Origin: Marivivens sp. LCG002
GTDB lineage: Bacteria; Pseudomonadota; Alphaproteobacteria; Rhodobacterales; Rhodobacteraceae
Length of the DNA stretch: 64,000 nt
Assembly: GCF_030264275.1 (NCBI RefSeq)
Contig: NZ_CP127165.1
Span: 980,001 to 1,044,000, forward strand
Direction of reading: 5' to 3'
Shown here: positions 8,982 to 21,467 of the stretch, piece after piece
How positions within the stretch are numbered: position 1 is the stretch's first letter
How the letters are laid out: each line of letters opens with the position of its first letter
Notes under the pieces: model-generated
Databases searched by the model: none
What the model was told of the DNA's origin: nothing
Seen by the model: only the letters and a program-made list of their open reading frames with translations
Translations under genes and position numbers: made by a program

Positions 8982-11900
8982 ATGACCGACGAAACGGCCA
9001 GACCCGATCCCAAAGAGCCGCGACCGCGCAAGCGGGTGGCGCTGATGCGTTGGGGGTGGCGCTTGGCGATGGCGCTGGTTTCGGTTCCGATCGTTTTGAC
9101 CATGGTTGTGGTCCTGATGCTCTATGACCGCGAGGTTACAGCTCCAAGCTGGGTCAAAGACCGCATTGAAAAAGAGGCTGCCGCGGTTCTTGGCGGCGGG
9201 TCGGTGCGTCTCGGGGAAATTTCGGTGACGGTGCAGCGCGATTTCCACCCGATCATCCGCATGAACAATATCGTGCTGCGCGACGCAGAGGAGCGTGTCC
9301 TTGCGCGGGTTCCGAGGGTCGAGGCACAGGTCTCGCCGCGCGGTCTTGTGTTCCGGCGTGAGCTTCTGGTGCAGGACCTGCGGATTTCGGGAGCGCAATT
9401 CACTGTTCGGCGGTCTGCCGACGGGACTGTGGCCGTCACCTTTGAAGCGGGTGAGACCACGCGCGAGGCGGTGAACTTTCTCGCGCTGCTCGACAGTTTC
9501 GACGATGCCTTCGAGCGTCCCGCACTTGAAGCTTTGCGCGAAGTGCAGGCTGAAGGACTTATCGTCAATTTCGACGATGCTCGCGTGGGCCGCAGCTGGA
9601 TCGTGGACGGGGGCGAGCTGTCGCTCGATCTTCGCGGACAGGTGATCGGTCTGCGCGGCGAAGCGGGGCTTCTTTCGGGGCGGTCCGAGGTGACGACCGT
9701 CTCGATGAATTACGAGAGCCTGCGCAACAGCCGCAAAGCGGTGATGTCGGTCACGGTCCAGAACGCCTTTGCGACCGATATCGCCTCGCAAGCGCCTGTT
9801 CTCAATTGGCTCAGCGTGCTCGATGCGCCTGTGTCGGCGGCCTTGCGAGCCTCGACCAACGAGACGGGCGAGATCGAAAGCCTATATGCCTCGCTTGCGA
9901 TCGAAGAGGGATCGCTGCGGCCCAACCCCAATGTCGACCCCGTGCCCTTCGAGCGGCTGAGCACCTATCTGACCTATCATCCCGATGAGCAGCGCATCAG
10001 CTTTGACCGCGTGAGCGCACGCACGGAATGGGGGCAGTTCGATGCCGAAGGTCAGGCCTATCTGCGCGAGTTTCAGGGCGATTTTCCGCAGGCCTTGGTC
10101 TCGCAATTGTCGCTGACCAACGTGGTGCTCGATCCTGCGGGTTATTACGATGCACCCCAGCGCGTGGATGAAGCCAGTGTCGATTTCCGCCTGCGACTTG
10201 CTCCTTTCGAGGTCGAAGTGGGCGAGTTCTATGCCCGCACGGGCGCTGACCGCGTGAATGGCTCGGCCCATGTGCGTGTCGCCGATGACGGGTGGAGCGT
10301 TGATCTCGATGCGGTTTCGGATCGGGTCAGCCCCGAAAACCTTGCCGCTTTCTGGCCCAATACCGTCAAACCGGGGACGCGGCTCTGGATCATGAACAAT
10401 CTCTCGGGGGGGTATGCGTTCGACGGCGGACTGGCGCTGCGTCTCAGGCCGAACCGGAAACCCGATCTCGGGATCAGTTGGCAGTTTGCGGATATGTCGA
10501 TCCGCTATCTCAAATCCTTTCCCCCGATCACAGGCGCTTATGGATTTGCGGAAATGGCACGGGGCGAGTTCACCGCCGTGCTGAACGGGGGCAAAGTCGC
10601 AGCGCCGCAAGGCGGCGAGATAGATGCAACGGGGTCGGTGTTCCACATCGGCAATCTGGGACAGAAACCGGCGCTTGCCGAGATTGACCTTGATTTGACA
10701 AGCACGATTACGGCCTCTTTGTCGCTGCTCGACCTGCCGCCCTTCGAATTCCTCAGCCGTGCAAACCGCGAAGTCACGCTTGCCGATGGAACCGCAGAGA
10801 CACTGGTCTCGCTGGCGCTTCCGCTCAAGAAGGATCTCAAGCTCACGGATATCGACGTGAAGTATCACTCGGACCTGAGCAACCTGCGCAGCGACGTCAT
10901 TCTCGAGGGGCATCGACTATCCGCGGCGCGTCTGGTGGTGGACGGGACCCAAGGCGGGCTTGAAATCGCGGGTGACGTGCGGATCGGTGACGTGCCTGCA
11001 ACGGTGACATGGACCAAAGGGTTCGATCCTGAAAACGCGCAGCGCTCGAACCTTTCGGGGACGGTCGAACTTTCGCAGCGGACGCTTGACGAATTCCGCA
11101 TCGCGCTGCCTCCCGAGATGGTCGGTGGACGGGGCAGCGCGCGCATCGACGTTGCTCTCGAGGCCGAACGTGCACCAGAACTAACACTGCGTTCCGATCT
11201 TCGGGGGGTCGAGCTCGAAATTCCGTCGATCGGTTGGGCCAAATCGGCGTCCGAGGCGGGCGACTTCCGTCTCGGGGTCACGCTGGACAAGCCCGCGAGG
11301 GTCAACCGTCTTTCGCTCGAAGCCGCAGGGCTCGAGGCGGAGGGGCGCATCACTCTGACCCCAGCAGGGCAATTCGACCGTGCGCGGTTCGACAGGCTTC
11401 GGGTCGGGGGGTGGCTCGACGCTTCGGTCGAGCTTGTCTCGCGCGGGGCGGGGCGAGCGGTCGGCATCGAAGTAAGGGGCGGCACGTTGGATATCCGTTC
11501 AGCCAAAACGGGCGGAGGAGACGGGAGTGGCGGCGCGCCTTTGAATGTCGCACTGGATCGTCTGGTCATCACCGATAATATGGCCCTGACCAATTTTCTG
11601 GGCCAGTTTGAGACGAACGGCGGTTTGAACGGCTCTTTCACCGCTTTGATGAACGACGGGGCCCAAGTTTCAGGCGCCATTGCCCCCCATCAACAAGGCA
11701 CCGCCGTGCGGCTCCAGTCCGCGAATGCGGGACGCTTTCTTGCCTCGGCTGCGATCACCAAGGAAACCGAGGGTGGCGCGCTCGATCTTTTGCTGACGCC
11801 GCGCGGGCCACGCGGTGAATATGACGGCGAATTGAAAATCTCGGACATCCGCGTGCGCAAAGTGCCGACCATTGCCGAGCTTCTCAACGCGGTGTCCGTC

Positions 11901-12272
11901 GTCGGCCTGTTGCAGGGGATCGACGGGCCGGGGATCGTCTTTGACGACATAGAGGCGCGTTTCCATCTCACACCCGATCAGATCATCATCACCCAAGGCG
12001 CGGCAACGGGGGCATCCATGGGGATATCCGTTGACGGCACATACGGGATCAAGACCTCGGCGCTTGATCTTCAGGGGGTTGTTTCGCCCGTCTATCTTAT
12101 CAATGGGGTAGGGGCGGCGCTGACCCGTCCGGGTGAGGGGCTTATCGGGTTCAACTATTTCCTCGGCGGGACGACATCCGCGCCTCAGGTTTCCGTGAAC
12201 CCCCTTTCGGTTCTTGCGCCTGGTATGTTACGCAACATCTTCCGACGCCCGTCTTCGACCGTGAACCAATAG
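8982..12272 (+). CDS. AsmA/YhdP-like DUF3971 protein (predicted phospholipid-transport bridge)
   Basis: A 1096-residue protein with a basic N-terminus, one inner-membrane helix (about residues 24-50) and a very long periplasmic part of repeating beta-strand units, ending in an AsmA-like C-terminal region (NAVSVVGLLQGIDGPGI onward). YhdP and TamB relatives form hydrophobic grooves that move phospholipids to the outer membrane; that role is inferred from architecture. The start is ATG 8982 with AAGGAAAG upstream; a longer reading from 8946 lacks family support. It is divergent from bcp. queA begins nine bases after its stop, using the AGGA that overlaps the stop codon as its ribosome-binding site. 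Confidence 0.82.
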   Translation: MTDETARPDPKEPRPRKRVALMRWGWRLAMALVSVPIVLTMVVVLMLYDREVTAPSWVKDRIEKEAAAVLGGGSVRLGEISVTVQRDFHPIIRMNNIVLRDAEERVLARVPRVEAQVSPRGLVFRRELLVQDLRISGAQFTVRRSADGTVAVTFEAGETTREAVNFLALLDSFDDAFERPALEALREVQAEGLIVNFDDARVGRSWIVDGGELSLDLRGQVIGLRGEAGLLSGRSEVTTVSMNYESLRNSRKAVMSVTVQNAFATDIASQAPVLNWLSVLDAPVSAALRASTNETGEIESLYASLAIEEGSLRPNPNVDPVPFERLSTYLTYHPDEQRISFDRVSARTEWGQFDAEGQAYLREFQGDFPQALVSQLSLTNVVLDPAGYYDAPQRVDEASVDFRLRLAPFEVEVGEFYARTGADRVNGSAHVRVADDGWSVDLDAVSDRVSPENLAAFWPNTVKPGTRLWIMNNLSGGYAFDGGLALRLRPNRKPDLGISWQFADMSIRYLKSFPPITGAYGFAEMARGEFTAVLNGGKVAAPQGGEIDATGSVFHIGNLGQKPALAEIDLDLTSTITASLSLLDLPPFEFLSRANREVTLADGTAETLVSLALPLKKDLKLTDIDVKYHSDLSNLRSDVILEGHRLSAARLVVDGTQGGLEIAGDVRIGDVPATVTWTKGFDPENAQRSNLSGTVELSQRTLDEFRIALPPEMVGGRGSARIDVALEAERAPELTLRSDLRGVELEIPSIGWAKSASEAGDFRLGVTLDKPARVNRLSLEAAGLEAEGRITLTPAGQFDRARFDRLRVGGWLDASVELVSRGAGRAVGIEVRGGTLDIRSAKTGGGDGSGGAPLNVALDRLVITDNMALTNFLGQFETNGGLNGSFTALMNDGAQVSGAIAPHQQGTAVRLQSANAGRFLASAAITKETEGGALDLLLTPRGPRGEYDGELKISDIRVRKVPTIAELLNAVSVVGLLQGIDGPGIVFDDIEARFHLTPDQIIITQGAATGASMGISVDGTYGIKTSALDLQGVVSPVYLINGVGAALTRPGEGLIGFNYFLGGTTSAPQVSVNPLSVLAPGMLRNIFRRPSSTVNQ

Positions 12273-12281
12273 GATTTGACC

Positions 12282-13334
12282 TTGAAACTCAGCGACTTCG
12301 ATTTTCACCTCCCCGAGGAGCTTATCGCGACACGTCCCGCTTCGCCCCGGTCTTCCGCGCGTCTTTTGCTCGCCCAAGGGGACAGAATCACCGATCTGCG
12401 CGTCACGGACCTTGTCGATCTGCTTGAGGCTGGGGATCGACTTGTTCTCAATGACACCAAGGTCATTCCCGCGCGGCTGTCGGGGCTTCGGCACCGCGAG
12501 AGCGCGCAGGGTCCGGTGTCCGCACGGATCGAAGTCACCCTGCTCGAGCCCAAGGCCGACGGGACATGGAGCGCGCTCGTCAAGCCTCTCAAGAAAGTGC
12601 AGGACGCAGAGACCATCCATTTCAGCGAGGCGCTGAGCGCCGAGGTTGTGGCACGAAGCGACGGGCAGGCGCTTTTGCGGTTCAACCTTGTCGGGGATGA
12701 TTTCGACGCCGCTCTGGCCGAGGCAGGGGCGATGCCTCTGCCGCCCTATATCGCGGCCAAGCGGCCTGCGGACGAGAAGGACAAATCGGACTATCAGACA
12801 GTATGGGCCAAAAACCTCGGCGCCGTTGCCGCCCCGACGGCCTCGCTCCATTTCGATGAGCCGCTTCTCGAGCGGCTTCGGGCCAAGGGCGTGAGCTTTA
12901 CGCATGTCACACTCCACGTCGGGGCGGGGACGTTCCTTCCTGTCAAGGTCGACAATATCGCCGAGCACAAGATGCATGCCGAATGGGGCAAAGTAAGCGA
13001 GACTGCGGCCCGAGAGATCAACGAGACCAAGGCAAAAGGTGGCCGCGTGATCCCCGTCGGCACCACCGCGCTTCGGCTGATCGAGAGCGCGGCGACGGAC
13101 GCTGGCGTGGCCCCTTGGGAGGGTCCGACCGATATTTTCATCACGCCCGGCTTCGCGTTCAAAGCGGCGGACGGCCTTATGACGAACTTTCACCTGCCCA
13201 AGTCGACTTTAATGATGTTAGTGTCGGCATTGATGGGAGTGGAAACCGTGAAAACGATCTATTCTCACGCCATAGCGAGTGGATACCGTTTCTTTTCATA
13301 CGGGGACTCTTCGCTGCTTTTGCCGCGTCGCTAG
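12282..13334 (+). CDS. queA: S-adenosylmethionine:tRNA ribosyltransferase-isomerase
   Basis: QueA transfers and isomerises the ribosyl of SAM onto 7-aminomethyl-deazaguanine in tRNA, giving epoxyqueuosine. The 350-residue product has the family N-terminus [18 protein letters not shown] and the conserved [10 protein letters not shown] and FHLPKSTL motifs. Family alignment points to a TTG start at 12282 (giving MKLSDFDF), with AGGA at 12271-12274 seven bases upstream; the TTG six bases earlier is less likely. It is the second gene after the AsmA-like protein. No tgt gene, the frequent neighbour, is present here. Confidence 0.95.
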   Translation: MKLSDFDFHLPEELIATRPASPRSSARLLLAQGDRITDLRVTDLVDLLEAGDRLVLNDTKVIPARLSGLRHRESAQGPVSARIEVTLLEPKADGTWSALVKPLKKVQDAETIHFSEALSAEVVARSDGQALLRFNLVGDDFDAALAEAGAMPLPPYIAAKRPADEKDKSDYQTVWAKNLGAVAAPTASLHFDEPLLERLRAKGVSFTHVTLHVGAGTFLPVKVDNIAEHKMHAEWGKVSETAAREINETKAKGGRVIPVGTTALRLIESAATDAGVAPWEGPTDIFITPGFAFKAADGLMTNFHLPKSTLMMLVSALMGVETVKTIYSHAIASGYRFFSYGDSSLLLPRR

Positions 13335-13404
13335 GGTCGTTTTGATCCGCTGCGCACCCGATATACAACATCCGCTTTGCCAATAACGCGGAAAAGGACG
13401 TCTA

Positions 13405-14670
13405 ATGTTTCAAGTTCTCAGTAGCTCATGGGCGCTTTTGCTCGGGCTTTTCATGCTTATGATCGGCAACGGCCTTCAGGGCACGTTGCTCGGTCTGCGC
13501 GGCGAACTTGAAGGGTTTACGACCTTTCAGATGTCGTTGGTCATGTCGGCCTATTTCGTCGGTTTTCTCTTTGCTTCGAGAATTGCACCGACGCTCATTC
13601 GCCGCGTCGGCCATATTCGCGTCTTTGCCGCGCTGGGCTCGACGATTTCAGCGGTTCTCATCCTCTATCCGACCCTGACCGAACCTTGGGCATGGATGAT
13701 CGGCCGCGTGTTGATCGGGTTTTGCTTTTGCGGGGTCTATATCACGTCGGAAAGCTGGCTGAATGACGCCGCCTCGAACGAAAACCGCGGCAAGGCGCTT
13801 TCGCTCTATATGATCACCCAGATGGGCGCGATCATTCTGGCGCAATACCTTGTGGTTCTGGGCGATGTGAGCGGCTATGTGCTCTTTATTATCCCCTCGG
13901 TCCTCGTGTCGCTTTCCTTTGCGCCGATCCTTCTGTCGGTGCGCCCCGTGCCCGCCTTCGAGACGACCAAGCCGCTCACGCTGCGCCGCTTGATCAAGAC
14001 CTCTCCGCTTGCCTGCATGGGGATGCTGCTTCTCGGCGGGGTCTTTGCGGCCCAGTTCGGGATGTCTGCGGTTTACGGCACACGTGTAGGGCTGACGGTG
14101 AGCGAGATTTCGATCATGGTCTCGTCGATCTATGTGATGGCGCTTTTCCTGCAATATCCCGTCGGCTGGCTGTCAGATCGCATGGACCGCAGGCTCCTGA
14201 TCATCATCCTGTCGCTCTTGGGCGGTGCGGGAGCGCTGTTGTCGTTCCTCTTCCCTGGGCACTATTGGCTTATCATCGTGAGCGCGGCCGTTGTGGGCGG
14301 TGCGTCGAACCCGCTTTACGCGCTCCTTATCGCTTATGCGAATGATTATCTGGACCGCTCCGATATGGCTGCGGCCTCTGCGGGGTTCCTCTTTATCAAC
14401 GGGGTGGGCGCTATTGCGGGGCCGCTGATCCTCGGTTGGGTGATGACCTCCGTCTCTGCCGAGGCCTATTGGCTCTATGTCGGCAGCCAGCTTCTCGCGC
14501 TGGGCGTTTATGGTCTGTGGCGGATGACGCGTCGCAAGTCGCTTACGCCGGTGTCGGACACGGTCTCTTATGCGCCGATCCTGCCGTCGGCGACCCCTGT
14601 CGCAGTCGAGCTTGCCCAAGAGGTCTATTTCGACGCCGATCTCGATGACAGCCAAGGGGCCAAGGAATGA
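13405..14670 (+). CDS. MFS transporter (YCAD/YfkF-like)
   Basis: A 421-residue major facilitator with 12 predicted membrane helices. The loop between helices 2 and 3 carries SRIAPTLIRRVGHIRVF, and the matching loop in the second half carries GWLSDRMDRR. The C-terminal 40 residues are polar and probably cytoplasmic. The substrate cannot be told from sequence; related proteins are annotated as generic or sugar-type efflux carriers. The last codons overlap the DUF924 gene by 4 bp (ATGA), so the two are translationally coupled. Confidence 0.85.
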   Translation: MFQVLSSSWALLLGLFMLMIGNGLQGTLLGLRGELEGFTTFQMSLVMSAYFVGFLFASRIAPTLIRRVGHIRVFAALGSTISAVLILYPTLTEPWAWMIGRVLIGFCFCGVYITSESWLNDAASNENRGKALSLYMITQMGAIILAQYLVVLGDVSGYVLFIIPSVLVSLSFAPILLSVRPVPAFETTKPLTLRRLIKTSPLACMGMLLLGGVFAAQFGMSAVYGTRVGLTVSEISIMVSSIYVMALFLQYPVGWLSDRMDRRLLIIILSLLGGAGALLSFLFPGHYWLIIVSAAVVGGASNPLYALLIAYANDYLDRSDMAAASAGFLFINGVGAIAGPLILGWVMTSVSAEAYWLYVGSQLLALGVYGLWRMTRRKSLTPVSDTVSYAPILPSATPVAVELAQEVYFDADLDDSQGAKE

Positions 14671-15263
14671 CGCTTGCCGAGCAGATCACCGAGTATTGGA
14701 TCAACGAAGTCGGGCCCAAGGGATGGTATATGGGCGGCGAGGCGCTCGATACCGAGATCCGCGAGCGATTTGAGAAACACTGGATCGATGCGATGGAAGG
14801 GGCTTTCGGCCCTTGGTTGATGGATGCAAAGGGCGCTCTTGCCTATCTCATCCTGACCGATCAGTTCCCGCGCAATATGTTTCGCGGTGATGCGCGGTCC
14901 TTTGCCTCGGACGCCTTGGCGCGGGCTGCAGCCAAACATGCCATTGCCGAAGGCTGGGATCAAAAGGTCGAGCCGCAAAGCCGCCAGTTCTTTTTCCTGC
15001 CGCTGATGCATTCGGAAAACCTCGTGGATCAGGACCGTTCGGTCGAGCTGTTCCGAACGGCGATGGACGGCGAGGACGGCAATGTGATCCACGCCGAAGC
15101 GCACCGCGCCGTCATCCGCGCCTTTGGCAGGTTTCCCTATCGGAACGAGGCATTGGGACGTGAAACAACGTCCGAGGAACAGAGATTTCTGGATGCAGGA
15201 GCATACGGCGGTCTGGTCAAGCGGATGTCGGAGGGCGCAAAGACAGCTTTTGTTTCCCCTTAA
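14667..15263 (+). CDS. DUF924 family protein
   Basis: A 198-residue soluble protein of the DUF924 family, recognised by the TDQFPRNMFRG motif and the FFFLPLMHSENL segment. The family has a TPR-like helical fold in structures, as I recall, but no assigned reaction. It overlaps the upstream MFS gene by ATGA, so the pair probably forms one transcription unit. The 126 bp between it and lpdA hold no gene and no clear terminator. Confidence 0.85.
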   Translation: MTLAEQITEYWINEVGPKGWYMGGEALDTEIRERFEKHWIDAMEGAFGPWLMDAKGALAYLILTDQFPRNMFRGDARSFASDALARAAAKHAIAEGWDQKVEPQSRQFFFLPLMHSENLVDQDRSVELFRTAMDGEDGNVIHAEAHRAVIRAFGRFPYRNEALGRETTSEEQRFLDAGAYGGLVKRMSEGAKTAFVSP

Positions 15264-15389
15264 ATGTTTGAAATAAAACAAGGAAACAAGCCTTGCGCAT
15301 TTTCGATAGCTGCCATGCTAACGACCCTATTCCGCAATTTGGAAAAATAGTTTAACGTCAAACTAATTTTGAAACCGGAGGAGGGTCTC

Positions 15390-16784
15390 ATGGCCGCTAA
15401 GAATTTCGACATGATCGTCATTGGTGCAGGACCGGGCGGTTATGTTGCCGCGATCCGTGGTGCGCAGCTTGGTCTGAATGTCGCCTGTGTAGAGCGCGAA
15501 CATTTGGGCGGTATCTGTCTCAACTGGGGCTGTATCCCGACCAAGGCGATGCTCCGCTCCTCCGAAGTTTTCCATCTGATGCACCGCGCCAAGGAATTCG
15601 GCCTCAAGGCGGACGGTATCGGCTATGATCTCGACGCCGTGGTCAAGCGCTCGCGCGGTGTGGCCAAGCAGCTGTCGGGCGGGATCGGCCACCTCTTCAA
15701 GAAGAACAAGATCACCTCGATCATGGGCGAGGCCAAGCTTTCGGGCAAAGGCAAAGTCACGGTCAAAACCGACAAGGGCACCGAAGAGCTCACCGCCAAG
15801 GCGATTGTCGTTGCAACGGGCGCGCGTGCCCGCGAGCTTCCCGGTCTTGAAGCGGATGGGGATCTCGTCTGGACTTATAAAACCGCTCTGACGCCGCCGC
15901 GTATGCCGAAAAAGCTCCTCGTTATCGGCTCGGGTGCGATTGGGATCGAGTTTGCCAGCTTTTATAACACGCTAGGTGCCGACACGACTGTGGTCGAGGT
16001 CATGGACCGCGTGCTTCCCGTCGAGGACGCCGAGATCAGCGCCTTTGCGAAGAAGCAATTCGTCAAGCAAGGCATGAAGATCATGGAAAAAGCCATGGTC
16101 AAACAGCTTGATCGCGGCAAAGGCAAAGTCACCGCCCATATCGAGGTTGGCGGCAAAGTCGAAACGCAGGAATTCGATACGGTCATTTCCGCCGTTGGCA
16201 TCGTCGGGAACGTCGAAAACCTCGGTCTTGAGGAAATGGGCGTCAAGATCGACCGCACACATGTTGTGACGGATGAATACTGCCGCACGGGTGTCGAAGG
16301 GCTCTTTGCAATCGGCGATATCGCTGGTGCGCCGTGGCTTGCTCACAAAGCCAGCCACGAAGGCGTCATGGTGGCCGAACTGATCGCCGGCAAGCATCCG
16401 CACCCGATCAAGCCTAACTCGATTGCGGGCTGCACCTATTGCCATCCGCAGGTCGCATCCGTCGGTCTTACCGAGGCCAAGGCAAAAGAGGCAGGCTACG
16501 AGATCAAAGTCGGCCGCTTCCCCTTTATCGGCAACGGCAAGGCGATTGCTCTGGGCGAGCCCGAGGGCCTTATCAAGACGGTGTTCGATGCGAAAACGGG
16601 CGAGCTTTTGGGCGCGCATATGGTCGGCGCAGAAGTCACCGAGCTGATCCAGGGCTATGTTGTGGGTCGTGCGCTCGAGACGACGGAAGAGGACCTGATG
16701 AACACGGTCTTCCCGCACCCGACCTTGTCCGAGATGATGCATGAAGCCGTGCTTGATGCCTATGGCCGTGCGCTTCACTTCTGA
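15390..16784 (+). CDS. lpdA: Dihydrolipoyl dehydrogenase (E3)
   Basis: FAD-dependent E3 that reoxidises dihydrolipoamide of 2-oxoacid dehydrogenase or glycine-cleavage complexes with NAD+. The 464-residue product has the FAD motif IGAGPGGY, the redox-active disulfide in GGICLNWGCIP, the NAD motif GSGAIGIEF and the C-terminal catalytic HPTLSE. The start at 15390 is fixed by an excellent GGAGGAGGG at 15377-15385; the upstream in-frame ATG lies before that site. It stands alone, away from E1/E2 genes, so which complex it serves is not visible. Confidence 0.96.
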   Translation: MAAKNFDMIVIGAGPGGYVAAIRGAQLGLNVACVEREHLGGICLNWGCIPTKAMLRSSEVFHLMHRAKEFGLKADGIGYDLDAVVKRSRGVAKQLSGGIGHLFKKNKITSIMGEAKLSGKGKVTVKTDKGTEELTAKAIVVATGARARELPGLEADGDLVWTYKTALTPPRMPKKLLVIGSGAIGIEFASFYNTLGADTTVVEVMDRVLPVEDAEISAFAKKQFVKQGMKIMEKAMVKQLDRGKGKVTAHIEVGGKVETQEFDTVISAVGIVGNVENLGLEEMGVKIDRTHVVTDEYCRTGVEGLFAIGDIAGAPWLAHKASHEGVMVAELIAGKHPHPIKPNSIAGCTYCHPQVASVGLTEAKAKEAGYEIKVGRFPFIGNGKAIALGEPEGLIKTVFDAKTGELLGAHMVGAEVTELIQGYVVGRALETTEEDLMNTVFPHPTLSEMMHEAVLDAYGRALHF

Positions 16785-16803
16785 TCGAAGCTGGAACCAA
16801 AGA

Positions 16804-16832
16804 AAAAGCCCGCCAATTCGGCGGGCTTTTTT
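16804..16832. terminator. Bidirectional terminator between lpdA and the rhodanese gene
   Basis: An 11-bp stem AAAAGCCCGCC/GGCGGGCTTTT with a 5-nt loop and six T residues on the plus side; A residues on the left arm provide the U run for the minus-strand gene. Confidence 0.88.
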
Positions 16833-16852
16833 GGTCTATCGGCAAGGGAACA

Positions 16853-17212
16853 TCAGCCGATAGGGCCACCTGCTTGGACCCAGTGACCGAAGCCACCGAT
16901 GTTATGCACTTCGGCATGGCCCAGTTGTTCGAGGGTTTGCATCGCCATGCCTGCACGGCCACCTGCCGCGCAATAGACGGCGATCGGCTTGCCGCTCTTG
17001 AAGATTTCAAGACATTCGGGGCTGCGCGGATCGGCCTTCATACGCAGGGTCGCAAGGGGCACATGCACAGCATTCTTGGCTTTGCCGGAGGCCGCGACTT
17101 CACCGGCTTCGCGGACGTCGATCACGACGATTTCGTCGGCTGCGTGCTTGGAGATCGCGGTCTGCACATCAAGAGGGGCAGGGCGGGAGGAGGACTTGAA
17201 CATCGAGAGCAT
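16853..17212 (-). CDS. Rhodanese-like domain protein
   Basis: A 119-residue single rhodanese domain. The catalytic loop reads YCAAGGRAGMA, with the expected Cys at its start, and IDVREAGEV is the CH2-type motif; sulfur transfer or sulfide handling is the likely role. I place the start at ATG 17212, which has AAAGG five bases upstream; ATG 17203 is an alternative. The longer open frame to 17368 crosses an AT-rich promoter region (including ATATATATATA near 17245) and the LexA box of uvrA, so it is not coding. The gene is divergent from uvrA. Confidence 0.88.
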   Translation of the reverse strand: MLSMFKSSSRPAPLDVQTAISKHAADEIVVIDVREAGEVAASGKAKNAVHVPLATLRMKADPRSPECLEIFKSGKPIAVYCAAGGRAGMAMQTLEQLGHAEVHNIGGFGHWVQAGGPIG

Positions 17213-17341
17213 GACACACCTTTGGTTTGCTGTTCGCTTGTGGAAGATATATATATAAGGAAAATGAAATGTAAAGGGGCGCTGATCAATTTTGCCCGCT
17301 TTCCCGCAAAAGATGCCAAAACGCTGGTAATTTCTTGTCGT

Positions 17342-17356
17342 GTTCGTTAAATGTTC
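17342..17356 (+). promoter_or_regulatory. LexA (SOS) box of uvrA
   Basis: GTTC at 17342-17345 and GTTC at 17353-17356, separated by exactly seven bases, match the alphaproteobacterial LexA operator GTTC-N7-GTTC. It lies 66 bp before the uvrA start codon, where repression of uvrA by LexA would be expected. Confidence 0.85.
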
Positions 17357-17421
17357 TCCAGTTTTCATTGGAGACTCGCGCCCGCTCGACTATGTGTAGC
17401 AGGCACAATTTGGGGGCCAGA

Positions 17422-20277
<2,856 letters not shown>

Positions 20278-20278
20278 G

Positions 20279-20304
20279 AAAAGGCGCCCGATGGGGCGCC
20301 TTTT
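20279..20304. terminator. Terminator of uvrA (usable in both directions)
   Basis: A 10-bp stem AAAAGGCGCC/GGCGCCTTTT with a 6-nt loop, starting two bases after the uvrA stop and ending four bases before the end of the convergent DUF2892 gene. Confidence 0.88.
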
Positions 20305-20307
20305 GCT

Positions 20308-20511
20308 TTATTTCTTCATCGGGCAGGTGCTGATCCCGAAGATCGTATAGAGCGGGCAGCTTCCGATGAGGCCCGTGATCAAGGGAATGATCCCGAGAAG
20401 ATAGAGCCAGCTATAGGCTCCGTCCCCGTTCATGAAGTACCCAAGGATCAAAGCCGCGCCGACGACGACTCGGATGATGCGGTCAAGCTTGCCTTCGTTT
20501 GTCTTAAACAT
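20308..20511 (-). CDS. DUF2892 (YgaP-like transmembrane) small protein
   Basis: A 67-residue inner-membrane protein of the DUF2892 family: a short basic N-terminus (MFKTNEGKLDRIIR), two hydrophobic helices (about 16-33 and 38-55) and a Cys-containing tail (GSCPLYTIFGISTCP). The family forms the membrane part of E. coli YgaP, where it is fused to a rhodanese, and here a rhodanese gene lies about 3 kb away. The ATG at 20511 with GGGG upstream is preferred to a TTG fifteen bases earlier. It follows the valine genes on the same strand after an 80-bp gap. Confidence 0.85.
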   Translation of the reverse strand: MFKTNEGKLDRIIRVVVGAALILGYFMNGDGAYSWLYLLGIIPLITGLIGSCPLYTIFGISTCPMKK

Positions 20512-20591
20512 CTGATTTAGCCCCAATTCTGTTGAATTTCATTCGGGATACTAGATCGTCCAACACATCCCGTAATTGACTTATATCATAT

Positions 20592-21464
20592 TTAGGCGTT
20601 GCGGCTAAGTTTCTCGAAACGGGGAAGCATCGCCGAGAAGTCCTTGCCGCGTCCGTCCTCGTCCTCGACGAAGCGGCGGTAAAGCTCGAGCGCGCGCTCC
20701 CCCATCGGGGTATCGGCGTCCACCGCTTCGGCGGCCATCTGCGACAGACCCAGATCCTTGAGCATGAGTTCCGAGGCAAAACCGGGCAGATAGCCGTTGT
20801 CGGCAGGCGACTTGGGCCCAACCCCGGGTGCGGGGCAATAGGCGTTCATCGTCCAGCTATATCCCGAGGAGGTGGAGACCACATCGAACATCGCCTGACG
20901 ATCAAGGCCGAGCTTGTCGGCCAAGGCAAAAGCCTCGCAGGTGGCGATCATCGTGACACCGAGGATCATGTTGTTGCAGATCTTGGCCGCTTGACCGTTG
21001 CCCGAAGCACCGCAGTGCACGGCCTTTTGTCCCATAACGTCGAAAAGCGGTTTGACCTTGGCAAAGGCCTCGTCCGTGCCGCCGACCATAAAGGTGAGTG
21101 TGCCTGCGGATGCGCCACCGATCCCGCCCGAAACGGGCGCGTCCAAAGCCAGTAGCCCCGCATCAGCCGCCTCTGCAGCCACTGAGCGGGCGCTCTCTAC
21201 ATCGACGGTCGAGCAATCACAGAGCACGGCGCCCTTTTCCATCGCTGGGATCACTTCTGCGGCCACCGCGCGAAGGATTGCCCCGTTCGGGAGCATGGTG
21301 ATCACCACGTCTGCCCCCTTGGCGGCCTCGGCGCCTGTTGCGGCTATGGTGAGGCCTTCGGGCCGTGCGGCGAGGTCGAAGCCCACGACCTCGTGGCCGG
21401 CTTTCACAAGGTTGAGCGCCATCGGGCCGCCCATATTTCCAAGTCCGATAAATGCGATCTTCAT
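20592..21464 (-). CDS. mmsB: 3-hydroxyisobutyrate dehydrogenase
   Basis: NAD-dependent beta-hydroxyacid dehydrogenase, 290 residues, oxidising 3-hydroxyisobutyrate to methylmalonate semialdehyde in valine catabolism. The N-terminal Rossmann motif is FIGLGNMGGPMA. The GG-containing substrate motif is DAPVSGGIGGA and the catalytic Lys is in AAKICNNM. It starts three bases after the upstream hydrolase stop codon and is the last gene of a compact three-gene run. Confidence 0.95.
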   Translation of the reverse strand: MKIAFIGLGNMGGPMALNLVKAGHEVVGFDLAARPEGLTIAATGAEAAKGADVVITMLPNGAILRAVAAEVIPAMEKGAVLCDCSTVDVESARSVAAEAADAGLLALDAPVSGGIGGASAGTLTFMVGGTDEAFAKVKPLFDVMGQKAVHCGASGNGQAAKICNNMILGVTMIATCEAFALADKLGLDRQAMFDVVSTSSGYSWTMNAYCPAPGVGPKSPADNGYLPGFASELMLKDLGLSQMAAEAVDADTPMGERALELYRRFVEDEDGRGKDFSAMLPRFEKLSRNA

Positions 21465-21467
21465 GGC

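Noticed and set aside
15264-15389. CtrA-like TTAA motif upstream of lpdA
   Set aside because: A single TTAA-like half-site without the properly spaced partner; too weak to report.
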